From: Frateuria_A sp035695185
Lineage (GTDB): Bacteria; Pseudomonadota; Gammaproteobacteria; Xanthomonadales; Rhodanobacteraceae
NCBI RefSeq assembly: GCF_035695185.1
Contig: NZ_DASSES010000201.1
Span: 1 to 42,727 of the forward strand
DNA: 42,727 nt
Reading direction: 5' to 3'
Shown piece by piece: positions 7,564 through 15,423 of the stretch. The notes under the pieces are model-generated. The model had not been told where the DNA came from and ran no database searches. It saw only the letters and a program-made list of their open reading frames with translations. The position numbers were made by a program, and so were the translations under genes. Position 1 is the first letter of the stretch. Each line of letters begins with the position of its first letter.

Positions 7564-8843
7564 AGTGGCTGTTGCGCGGTTTCCTAGCCCTGCTGGTGCT
7601 TGCGATCATCACCGTCGCCTGGTGGCTGTTCGCCAGGCACCACGCCGCGCTGCCCCCTGCGCGGACCACGGCAGTCAAGCTGCAGGATCCGGCGTTGATC
7701 GCCCGCGGCGAGTACCTGGCCACGGTCGGCGACTGCGCGGCCTGCCACACCGCCCAGGGCGGCGAGCCCTACGCCGGCGGACGTGCGCTGCCCACGCCCT
7801 TCGGCGACGTGCCGGCGCCCAACCTCACGCCGGACGATGCCACGGGCCTGGGGCAGTGGTCGTTCGACGCGTTCTGGCGCGCGCTGCACGAAGGCGTCGG
7901 CCGCGACGGCCACGCGCTGTATCCGGCCTTCCCCTACACCTCCTACACCCAGGTGAGCCGCGAGGACGCGTTCGCGCTGTTCGCCTATCTGAAATCGCTG
8001 CCGCCGGTGCGCAACCGGACGGCGACGCCGTCGCTGCGTTTCCCCTACGACCTGAGAGCCAGCCTGACCACCTGGCGCACGCTCTACTTCCGCCCCGGCC
8101 AGTTCGTGCCCGATCCGAAGCAGTCGGCGGCGTGGAACCGCGGCGCCTACCTGGCGCAAGGCCTGGGTCACTGCAACGAATGCCATGTCTCGCGGGACAA
8201 CCTCGGCGGCCTGCCCCGGAACGAAACGCTCACCGGCGGCCAGATCCCCGCGCAGAACTGGTACGCCCCGGATCTCAGCACACACGCCCACGGCGGCCTG
8301 GAGGGCTGGAGCACGGACGATATCGTCGCCCTGCTCAGGACGGGGCAGTCGCGCAAGGGCACGGCGTTCGGGCCGATGGCCGACGTGGTCATGCAGAGCA
8401 CGCAACACCTGCGCGAGGACGACCTGCGCGCCATCGCGACTTACCTGCAGTCACTGCCGCCGCGGTCCGCGCCCGTGGGCGGCGGCAGCCAGGTCGATGC
8501 GACCGCATCGCTCGATCGCGGCGGCAAGCTCTACGCGCAGCAATGCGCCAGCTGCCACGGCAAGGACGGCCAGGGCGTGGCGGGCGTCTATCCGCCGCTG
8601 GCCGGGAACACGTCGGTGACGGAGCCGACCGGCATCAACGCCATCCGCGTCGTGCTGCTCGGCGGTTTCGCGCCGACCACGGCCGCCCATCCGCGTCCCT
8701 ACTCGATGCCACCGTTCGCCCAGCAACTGAGCGACGGCGACGTTGCTGCGGTGGTCAGCTACATCCGCCACGCGTGGTCGAACGACGCGGCGCCCGTGAT
8801 GGAGCGCGACGTGGCGACGTACAGGAATACGCCGGCGGAGTAA
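7560..8843 (+). CDS. Membrane-anchored triheme c-type cytochrome
   Basis: The 427-residue protein starts with an uncleaved-looking membrane anchor (residues 5-25). It carries three heme c sites: CAACH at 59-63, CNECH at 205-209 and CASCH at 329-333. Length and spacing resemble the cytochrome c subunits of membrane-bound alcohol, gluconate or aldehyde dehydrogenases, which pass electrons to quinone or a terminal oxidase. No dehydrogenase or oxidase gene is adjacent, so the partner is unknown. It is translationally coupled to the diheme cytochrome upstream, and the pair likely forms one electron-transfer unit. Confidence 0.88.
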   Translation: MKWLLRGFLALLVLAIITVAWWLFARHHAALPPARTTAVKLQDPALIARGEYLATVGDCAACHTAQGGEPYAGGRALPTPFGDVPAPNLTPDDATGLGQWSFDAFWRALHEGVGRDGHALYPAFPYTSYTQVSREDAFALFAYLKSLPPVRNRTATPSLRFPYDLRASLTTWRTLYFRPGQFVPDPKQSAAWNRGAYLAQGLGHCNECHVSRDNLGGLPRNETLTGGQIPAQNWYAPDLSTHAHGGLEGWSTDDIVALLRTGQSRKGTAFGPMADVVMQSTQHLREDDLRAIATYLQSLPPRSAPVGGGSQVDATASLDRGGKLYAQQCASCHGKDGQGVAGVYPPLAGNTSVTEPTGINAIRVVLLGGFAPTTAAHPRPYSMPPFAQQLSDGDVAAVVSYIRHAWSNDAAPVMERDVATYRNTPAE

Positions 8844-9189
8844 CGACACGCTGCGCGCGAGGCGTCAATTCATCGGCGCCATCGACGAGAAGTGGCAGCC
8901 CGCTGCAGGTTGGGCGACGCGGCGCGTCCAAAGCTGCCCTCGACCCTGCGGCCGAATGACCCATTGCAGTGGGCGCACCGCGCGCGTCGCCCTGCGATCG
9001 TGCGCATCGCGATCGTGCCGGTGCGTTGGCACGCTTTCTGCTCAACGCGTCGGGTCGTGAAAAGCAGGTAAAGATCCTCGGCAGCACGGTCGTCCGTGCC
9101 CACGTCGTCTCCTTCCCCTCGACAGACCTCCGCGTACGGGCCATGGGCCCGTGTGCTCCTTCACTGCACCCGGAACAAATCCAAGTCCA
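8844..9189 (+). other. Intergenic region before the autotransporter
   Basis: I see no convincing gene in these 346 bp. It holds two 10-bp direct repeats, GCGATCGTGC at 8994-9003 and 9009-9018, offset by 15 bp. A hairpin, ACGGGCC-ATG-GGCCCGT, lies at 9136-9152, about 40 nt before the autotransporter start. The repeats could be regulator sites and the hairpin a leader structure; both roles are guesses. No clear terminator for the cytochrome genes was found here. Confidence 0.4.
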
Positions 9190-12100
9190 ATGAACAAGAT
9201 CTTCCGCATCGTCTGGAACAGGGCTCTTCGCCAATTCATGGTGGCCTCCGAGCTGGCGCGTTCCCCGCGCTCGGGCTGCGCCGTGGATGCACGCCGTGCA
9301 AGCGCGCCGAGTAGCGCGCTCCGTCGTGGCGCGCTCGCCCTGGCACTTGCCGCGGTCATCCCGCTGAGCCAGGCGCATACCGTTTCGGTGGGCTACACCA
9401 ACAACGGCAGTGGCGCGCTCACCTTCTGGTACGGCACCTATCACGACCCGTCGGAGGCCAGCTACCACGAGGGCCAGTTCCACCTGACCGGGCCGAGTGG
9501 CTACGACCAGCTGGTCGACTTCACTCTGCTGGTCAGCACCAAGCCGGCCGAACTCGAGGACGGTTACAACAACTTCTACTCCTCGCCGGACCAGACCGGG
9601 CTGGTCGACACCAACAACATCCAGACAGTGCTGACCTGGCAGGGCGTGTCCTTCTCCGGCCTGACCGCGGGCACCTATGTCTACAGCTACGTGCCGATCG
9701 CCAACCCGACGCAGGTATGGGATCCGTATGCGCCGGTGCTGACCAACACCCTGACCATTACGGCAGCGGACCTCAACGGCTACCCGCTGGAAGGCGGCAA
9801 CACCTACGACGAGACCACGCCGCAACTGAACCAATCAGACTCGATCGTGTTCAACGGCGGCATCTTCGCACCCACCGAGGACACCACCCGTAACCAGCAG
9901 GTCACGCTGCGTAGTGGTGGCGGTACGGTGGATACCAGTGGCGGCGACGTCGTGTTTACCGGCGGCGTCGATGGCTCCGGCACGCTGACCAAGACTGGCG
10001 AGGGCACGCTAACCCTGGACGGTACCAGTACCTACGCCGGCGGCACCGTGGTCGAGCAGGGCACCCTCAAGGGCGACACCGACAGCCTGCAGGGTGGGAT
10101 CACCAACGACGGCACCGTGAGCTTCGACCAGTCCACCGACGGTACCTACGCCGGCAACATGGACGGCACCGGCAGCCTGGTGAAGGAAGGTAACGGCACG
10201 TTGGTGCTGACCGGCGACAACATCTACACCGGTGGCACCACCATCAACGGTGGCACGCTGCAGGGTGACACCCGCAGCCTGCAGGGCGACATCGCCAACA
10301 AGGCCACCGTGGACTTCAACCAGTCCGCCGACGGCACCTATGCCGGCGACCTGAGCGGCACCGGCAACCTGGTGAAGGACGGCATCGGCACACTGTTGCT
10401 GACCGGCAGCAACAGCTACACCGGCGGCACCACCATCAACGGTGGCACGCTGCAAGGCGACGCCAGCAGTCTGCATGGCGACATCCACAACAACGGTACG
10501 CTGGACTTCGTACAGGCGACCGACGCCAGCTACACCGGCGTGATCAGCGGCACCGGCGGGCTGGTCAAGGATGGCAGCGGCACCCTGACGATCACCGGCA
10601 ACGCCTCGCACCATGGCGGCACCACGGTCAACGACGGCACGCTGGTGCTGACCGGCGCCAACACCTACACCGGCGGCACCACGCTCAACGGCGGCACGCT
10701 GCAGGTCGCCAGCGATGCCAGCCTCGGTGATGCTGCCGGCACGATTACCTTCAACGGCGGCGACCTCACGGTCACGCACTCGATGGAAAGCAACCGCGAC
10801 ATGGTGATCAACGCGGGCAACGCCTCGATCACCACGCTGGCCGGGGTCACGCTTACCGCCAATGGCGACATGGGCGGCAGTGGCGGACTGGTCAAGCGCG
10901 GCGACGGCACGCTGGTGGTGCGCGGCAACAACACCTTCACGGGAGGCACGCTGGTCGACGGCGGTGTCATCAAGATCGACAGCGGCTCCTCGCTGGGCAC
11001 CGGCGTGATCGTGCTGCAGGGCGGCATGCTGCAGACCGTCCAGACTCTGGGTACCGGCCAGACGGTATTGGTCAGCGGCAACTCCGGGGTGGATACCGAT
11101 GCCGGTACCACGACCGAACTCAGCGGCCAGATCCTGACCACCGGCAATGTCGGCTGCTTCGTCAAGAGCGGCAAGGGCACGCTCAACATGACCGGCGCCG
11201 CGACGCTCACCAACGGCACCTGCGTGCAGGACGGCATGCTGCGCGCTAACGGCGAGCTGACCAGCTGGGTGCAGGTCGACCGTCCGGCCACGGTGCGCGG
11301 CGTGGGCCTGATCCAGGGCTCGGTCAACGTTGAAGGCACGCTCGCGCCGGGCAACTCGCCGGGCACGCTGTCGGTCGCCGACGCGGTGACGATGAACGAC
11401 GGCAGCACCTTGCAGATCGACATCGACGGCAAGGGCACCGGGACGGGCAAGGGCAACTATTCGCGCCTGCTCGTGGGCGGTACGTTCACGGCCGATGGCA
11501 CGCTGGCGCCGATCGTGCGCGGGATCACCGGTAACGCATCCAACACTTTCACGCCGGAACTGGGTGACGTGTACACCGTGGTGGAGGCGGACGGCGGCGT
11601 GCAGGGCCGCTTCGCCGCCCTGCAGCAGCCAACGGCAGGCCTGGCCGCGAACACCCGCTTCCAGGTGTTCTATGTGGGCGGGCATGCGGTACAGCTGTTC
11701 GTCACCCCGACCTCCTACGCCAGCCTGTCTGGCGGCCATGCCAACGGCAACGCCGTCCGCGCGGGCGAGGCGGTCGACCGCATGGTGGCCGCGCAGGATG
11801 CCGGCACCGACACCACCGACCAGCACGAGCTGCTGTTCGCCCTCGCCGGCCTGCGCGCTGCGGCGCTGCCGCAGGTGATGCAGGGTCTGGCGGGCGAGGC
11901 GCACGCGCAGACCGCGGCGATGGCGCGCGAGGCGAGCCTGGGCCTGGCCGGCGACATGGCCGACCACCTGGCTGAGGCGTCGCTGGACCAGGGCCGGCAC
12001 GGCAGCCGCGCCTGGGTCACGCTCTCGCAGGGCGGCTACCGCGGCTTGAGCGACGCGCAGGCCTCGGGCTTCCACTCGCAGCAGAGCCGGACCAGCGTGG

Positions 12101-12819
12101 GGCTGGATGCCTACCGTGGCGACGTGGTGCTGTGGGGCGTGGGCTTGGCGCACACCGAGTCGCGGCTGGAGAACATCCCGGCCTCCGGCAACGTGCGTGG
12201 CAACGGCGCACTGCTGTACGCCGAACTGGCCGCGGGCCCGGCACTGGTCGACGGCACCGCCTCGTGGTCGAAGGATCAGTGGCGCACCCGTCGCGCCGAT
12301 CCGCTGGCGCCAGCGTCCAGCCTGGCCTCGCAGGCCGACGGCCAAAACATGGCCGCCAGCGTCACCGCGCGCTTCCCGCTGCAGCACGAAGGGCTGCGCA
12401 TCGAGCCCTACGTGCAGGCGGTATGGCAGCGGGTGAACCGTGAGGGCTTCGTCGAAACCGGCGAGGCGACGACCCGCCTCGATGTGGGCCGCTACGACGA
12501 GACCGGCACGCGCCTGCTGGCCGGCATGAAGCTTGGCTCGACCGCGCAGGACCCGCTGGCCTCCAGCGTGACCTGGCGCCTCGGCGCGGCCGTCGGCCAG
12601 GACTTCGGCGCCACGCTCAACCCGGTGGTGGATGCCTCGCTGGCTGGCGAGTCGTTCGCAGTGCGCACGCCCTCGATGGGCCGGACCCTGCTCAAGCTCG
12701 ACGCCAGCGGCACGATGCGCCTGGGCAAGCAGGCCTACCTGTACGGCGGCGTCAACTCCGCGACCGGCCATGATCGCGCGGGCTATGGCGTCAACGCGGG
12801 CGTGCGCGTGCAGTTCTGA
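9190..12819 (+). CDS. Type Va autotransporter with PATR-type repeats
   Basis: The 1209-residue protein begins with an extended signal peptide region (MNKIFRIVWNRALRQFMVAS) and a hydrophobic core cleaved near LSQA-HT. A domain of roughly 150 residues (HTVSVGYTNNGSGALTFWYG onward) comes first. The passenger that follows contains autotransporter-associated beta-strand repeats of the form GTLxLTGxNxYTGGTTINGGTL, which build a beta helix. Three full 64-residue units start at residue 283. A linker with LAPGNSPGTLSV leads to the C-terminal beta barrel (about 938-1209), ending in phenylalanine as outer-membrane proteins do. The ATG at 9190 is chosen because the signal motif starts there; an upstream in-frame ATG at 9151 adds nothing typical. 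No catalytic motif was recognised, so adhesion or biofilm roles are inference. Confidence 0.92.
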   Translation: MNKIFRIVWNRALRQFMVASELARSPRSGCAVDARRASAPSSALRRGALALALAAVIPLSQAHTVSVGYTNNGSGALTFWYGTYHDPSEASYHEGQFHLTGPSGYDQLVDFTLLVSTKPAELEDGYNNFYSSPDQTGLVDTNNIQTVLTWQGVSFSGLTAGTYVYSYVPIANPTQVWDPYAPVLTNTLTITAADLNGYPLEGGNTYDETTPQLNQSDSIVFNGGIFAPTEDTTRNQQVTLRSGGGTVDTSGGDVVFTGGVDGSGTLTKTGEGTLTLDGTSTYAGGTVVEQGTLKGDTDSLQGGITNDGTVSFDQSTDGTYAGNMDGTGSLVKEGNGTLVLTGDNIYTGGTTINGGTLQGDTRSLQGDIANKATVDFNQSADGTYAGDLSGTGNLVKDGIGTLLLTGSNSYTGGTTINGGTLQGDASSLHGDIHNNGTLDFVQATDASYTGVISGTGGLVKDGSGTLTITGNASHHGGTTVNDGTLVLTGANTYTGGTTLNGGTLQVASDASLGDAAGTITFNGGDLTVTHSMESNRDMVINAGNASITTLAGVTLTANGDMGGSGGLVKRGDGTLVVRGNNTFTGGTLVDGGVIKIDSGSSLGTGVIVLQGGMLQTVQTLGTGQTVLVSGNSGVDTDAGTTTELSGQILTTGNVGCFVKSGKGTLNMTGAATLTNGTCVQDGMLRANGELTSWVQVDRPATVRGVGLIQGSVNVEGTLAPGNSPGTLSVADAVTMNDGSTLQIDIDGKGTGTGKGNYSRLLVGGTFTADGTLAPIVRGITGNASNTFTPELGDVYTVVEADGGVQGRFAALQQPTAGLAANTRFQVFYVGGHAVQLFVTPTSYASLSGGHANGNAVRAGEAVDRMVAAQDAGTDTTDQHELLFALAGLRAAALPQVMQGLAGEAHAQTAAMAREASLGLAGDMADHLAEASLDQGRHGSRAWVTLSQGGYRGLSDAQASGFHSQQSRTSVGLDAYRGDVVLWGVGLAHTESRLENIPASGNVRGNGALLYAELAAGPALVDGTASWSKDQWRTRRADPLAPASSLASQADGQNMAASVTARFPLQHEGLRIEPYVQAVWQRVNREGFVETGEATTRLDVGRYDETGTRLLAGMKLGSTAQDPLASSVTWRLGAAVGQDFGATLNPVVDASLAGESFAVRTPSMGRTLLKLDASGTMRLGKQAYLYGGVNSATGHDRAGYGVNAGVRVQF
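10036..10611 (+). repeat. Three 192-bp tandem repeats in the autotransporter passenger
   Basis: Units 10036-10227, 10228-10419 and 10420-10611 each encode 64 residues with the same framework: GG-T-V/I-N-G-GTL-x-GD, SLxG-I, DGTY-G, GTG-LVK-G-GTL, LTG-N-Y. A shortened fourth unit begins at 10612. The DNA copies are diverged, not identical, but stretches such as ACCATCAACGGTGGCACGCT recur exactly. Unit number may vary between strains by recombination. Confidence 0.85.
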
Positions 12820-12841
12820 CGCCGCGCGCCCTGGGGGAAAC

Positions 12842-12873
12842 CGCCGCCGGAGCGATCCGGCGGCGTTTTTTTT
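12842..12873 (+). terminator. Intrinsic terminator of the autotransporter gene
   Basis: A perfect 10-bp stem (CGCCGCCGGA / TCCGGCGGCG) with a GCGA loop is followed by eight T residues, 22 bp after the stop codon of the autotransporter gene. It is one of the strongest terminators in the window. Confidence 0.93.
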
Positions 12874-12880
12874 GCTCTTA

Positions 12881-12904
12881 TGTAGGAGCGTCCCTGGGCG
12901 CTCC
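12881..12904 (+). repeat. REP-like palindrome, copy 1
   Basis: The sequence starts TGTAGGAGCG and folds back (GGAGCGTCC against GGGCGCTCC, one wobble pair). It shares the GTAGGAGC head with elements near 29.4, 40.45 and 42.0 kb. It follows directly after the autotransporter terminator and lies between convergent genes, a typical place for REP sequences. Confidence 0.6.
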
Positions 12905-13014
12905 GTCGTGCGCGGCCCGCACATGGCGGTCGCGCCCGAGGGCGCTGCTGCCGGCCAACCCCGCCGGATGCCCGTCCCGCCGGCACACGCACGGCGCGAA
13001 CGAGGCCAGGTGTC

Positions 13015-13533
13015 TCATGCACGCACCTCCCGGAGCCGGCCGGCCAGTTGTCGCCACGGTTCGAGGTTCCAGTGGCGGCGTGCCTGGCCCGACGGCGACG
13101 GCATGACATGGACCTGCGTGTGTTCGCGCCATTCGGGCTGCGGTCCATAGGCCTCGATCGGCCGGCCGAGCGCCGCGCGCGCGGCCGCCTTGCTGGTGAA
13201 GGCAAGCAGGCAGGGCCGGAAGCGCTCGATCTTGGCCCGCAGCGCGGGCACGTCGAGCGCGCCGCGGGGCAGGTCGGCATCGTTGCCGCTGTGGCGCTTG
13301 GCGAGGTCGGTCAGTCCAATGCCGAGGTCCAGCAGCCGGGGATACTCCGGCGGCGTGAAAAGGCGTGGCGTGATACCTGCCTCGTATAGTGCGCGCCAGA
13401 ACAGATTGCCCGGGTGTGCGTAGTAGGCGCCTTCGCGGGCCGAGCGCTCGCCGGCCGCGGTGCCGCAGAACACCAGCGCGAGCCCCGGGCGCAGCAGGTC
13501 GGGCAGGACGTGCGGCTCAGCCGGCCGGCTCAT
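13015..13533 (-). CDS. mug: Mug/TDG-like mismatch-specific DNA glycosylase
   Basis: The 172-residue protein resembles the Mug/TDG branch of uracil-DNA glycosylases, which remove U or T mispaired with G. Seen motifs are FCGTAAGERSAREGAYYAHP (22-41), GNLFW, GIGLTDLAKR and MPSPSG near the C-terminus. The first motif has GTAAG where E. coli Mug has GINPG, so the catalytic Asn of classical Mug is absent; activity may be altered. The ATG at 13533 lies inside the end of the upstream PP-loop gene (17-bp overlap), implying coupling. A longer frame to 13587 adds no family-like sequence. Confidence 0.82.
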   Translation of the reverse strand: MSRPAEPHVLPDLLRPGLALVFCGTAAGERSAREGAYYAHPGNLFWRALYEAGITPRLFTPPEYPRLLDLGIGLTDLAKRHSGNDADLPRGALDVPALRAKIERFRPCLLAFTSKAAARAALGRPIEAYGPQPEWREHTQVHVMPSPSGQARRHWNLEPWRQLAGRLREVRA

Positions 13534-14206
13534 CGGGCAGGAAGTCGGTGAACTGGAAGCGATCGTCGCGCAGGATCGATTCGCCACGTCGCAACTGCAG
13601 CTCGCGGGCGAACAGCGGGCCGCCGAAGCTCAGCGTGTGGAACTCGCCGCGTTCCCCGCACGGGTCGACGCCGGCAGGCAGGCTGTCGAGCAGGGCGCCG
13701 TCGTAGGCGCGGCCGCAGTACGCCGGGTCCAGTTGTTGCGTGTCCACACAGCACAGCAGCGCGCGGTGGCCTTCGCCGACGAAGCGGCGCGACAGGGCGG
13801 CGGTGTCCTCGCCCCAGATCGGGAAGACCGCACGCCACTCGGCGCGACCGAGCTGGCGCACGCGGTAGTCGCGCACGTCCTGCAGGAACAGGTCGCCGAA
13901 GGCGCAGTGGCGGATGCCGGGCCAGCGCATGCGGGCCTCGGCCAGTGCGCGCTCGTGCGCGGCCTCGTAGGCTTCGTTGCTGCCGGGCCAGTCCATCTCC
14001 ACCTCCAGCACCGGCAGGCCGAGTGCGTTGCCCTGCGCCAGCAGGATGTCGCGCCGCACGCCGTGCATGGCGATGCGTCCGTAGGTGCGGTTGACGGTGG
14101 TCAGCAACGCGACCACCTGCCACTGCGGATCGGCGCGCAGCCGCTGCAGGGCCATCAGGCAGTCCTTGCCGCCACTCCAGGCGAGGAGGATCGGTGTCGG
14201 GTTCAT
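13517..14206 (-). CDS. Dph6/MJ0570-type PP-loop ATPase
   Basis: The 229-residue protein opens with the PP-loop signature AWSGGKDCLMAL (SGGKD at 11-15). That motif binds ATP for adenylation in the ATP-pyrophosphatase superfamily. Later motifs, HCAFGDLFLQDVRDYR and CGERGEFHTL, match the diphthine-ammonia ligase (Dph6) group. Bacteria lack diphthamide, so the real substrate is unknown; tRNA or metabolite amidation are possibilities. Its 3' end overlaps the glycosylase gene. The divergent MscS gene starts 92 bp away. Confidence 0.85.
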   Translation of the reverse strand: MNPTPILLAWSGGKDCLMALQRLRADPQWQVVALLTTVNRTYGRIAMHGVRRDILLAQGNALGLPVLEVEMDWPGSNEAYEAAHERALAEARMRWPGIRHCAFGDLFLQDVRDYRVRQLGRAEWRAVFPIWGEDTAALSRRFVGEGHRALLCCVDTQQLDPAYCGRAYDGALLDSLPAGVDPCGERGEFHTLSFGGPLFARELQLRRGESILRDDRFQFTDFLPDEPAG

Positions 14207-14298
14207 CGGCCTACTTTACGCGAGCGGCGTGGCGGCCTGAACGTTGCGACCATGGCCCGCCCACGCCCCGTGGACGCGCGGGCGGGCAGGGTGGGGGA

Positions 14299-15399
14299 AT
14301 GACCGAGAACCTGTTGGAGATCTGGCACGACCAGCCCTGGATCCGCCTTGGCGTCACGGTAATCGTTGCGTTGCTGGTCGCGATCGTCGTGCACCGGCTG
14401 GTGCGCGCCCTGTTGTGGCGCCTCAGCGATGGCCATCCGATGGCGCGCGAGATGCTCAGGCAGGCCCGTGCACCGATGGGCTGGCTGGTGCCGCTGCTGG
14501 TGCTGGTGGTGGCGCTGCGCACGCGGCCCGAAGCCGGGCAGTTGCATATCGCCGGAGCCGTCGAGCAGCTGCTGGTGATCGCACTGATCGCGGTGGCCAC
14601 CTGGCTCGGCGTGCGCTGCATCAATGCCGTCGAGTTCTTCTTCTCCCGCCGGTTCCCGGTAGACACCGAAAACAACCTGCGCGCGCGGCGGGTGCTCACC
14701 CAGGCGCGTGTGCTCGGGCGCACCGGCACCGTGCTGCTGATCCTGATCGGCCTGGCGGCGTGCCTGATGATGATCCCGGGTGTACGCCAGATCGGCACCA
14801 GCCTGCTCGCTTCGGCGGGCCTGGCCGGGCTCGCGGTGGGCCTGGCGGCCAAGCCGGTGCTGAGCAACCTGATCGCCGGTCTGCAGATCGCCATCACCCA
14901 GCCGATCCGGCTGGACGACGTGGTGATCATCGAAGGCGAATGGGGCCGCATCGAGGAGATCACCGGCACCTATGTGGTGGTGCGCATCTGGGATGAACGG
15001 CGGCTGGTCGTGCCGCTCAACTGGTTCATGGAAAACCCTTTCCAGAACTGGACCCGCACCAGCTCGCAGCTGATCGGCACGGTGTTCCTGTGGCTGGACT
15101 ACCGCGTGCCGCTGGAGCCGCTGCGCGAGGAGGTCAAGCGGTTGTGCAAGGAAGCGCCGCAGTGGGATGGGCGCGTCTGCGTGTTGCAGGTCACCGACAC
15201 CACCGACCGCACGCTGCAGATCCGCATCCTGGCCAGCTCGGCCGACTCGGGCAGCAATTTCGACCTTCGCTGCCACGTGCGCGAAGGCATGCTCACGTTC
15301 GTGCAGAAGCATTACCCGGAGAGCCTGCCGCGGATGCGTGCGGAGCTGGGGGGACTGCCCGAGGCCGGGACGCCTGCCGGCGGCGCTGCCGCGTCCTAG
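14299..15399 (+). CDS. MscS-family mechanosensitive ion channel
   Basis: The 366-residue inner-membrane protein opens under membrane tension and releases solutes in osmotic downshock. About four hydrophobic segments precede the pore-lining helix, recognisable by the small-residue pattern GLAGLAVGLAAKPVLSNLIA (around residues 174-193). A beta domain (IRLDDVVIIEGEWGRIEEIT) and a C-terminal alpha/beta domain follow, as in MscS. The ATG at 14299 is preceded by GGTGGGGG. It is longer than E. coli MscS (286 residues), with an extra N-terminal membrane part like the YnaI/YbdG types. Confidence 0.92.
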   Translation: MTENLLEIWHDQPWIRLGVTVIVALLVAIVVHRLVRALLWRLSDGHPMAREMLRQARAPMGWLVPLLVLVVALRTRPEAGQLHIAGAVEQLLVIALIAVATWLGVRCINAVEFFFSRRFPVDTENNLRARRVLTQARVLGRTGTVLLILIGLAACLMMIPGVRQIGTSLLASAGLAGLAVGLAAKPVLSNLIAGLQIAITQPIRLDDVVIIEGEWGRIEEITGTYVVVRIWDERRLVVPLNWFMENPFQNWTRTSSQLIGTVFLWLDYRVPLEPLREEVKRLCKEAPQWDGRVCVLQVTDTTDRTLQIRILASSADSGSNFDLRCHVREGMLTFVQKHYPESLPRMRAELGGLPEAGTPAGGAAAS

Positions 15400-15423
15400 G
15401 CTGCGGCAAGCCTTGCAGCCGGC

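Noticed and set aside
8969..9193. 74-codon plus-strand frame before the autotransporter
   Set aside because: It has no ribosome site or family pattern and overlaps the autotransporter start.
10036..10700. Regular repeats resembling a CRISPR array
   Set aside because: The units are 192 bp, diverged and in frame within a coding region; they are protein repeats.
10009..12924. 971-codon minus-strand frame opposite the autotransporter
   Set aside because: It arises from the repeats and GC bias; it has periodic Gly/Val/Ala runs and no recognisable protein.
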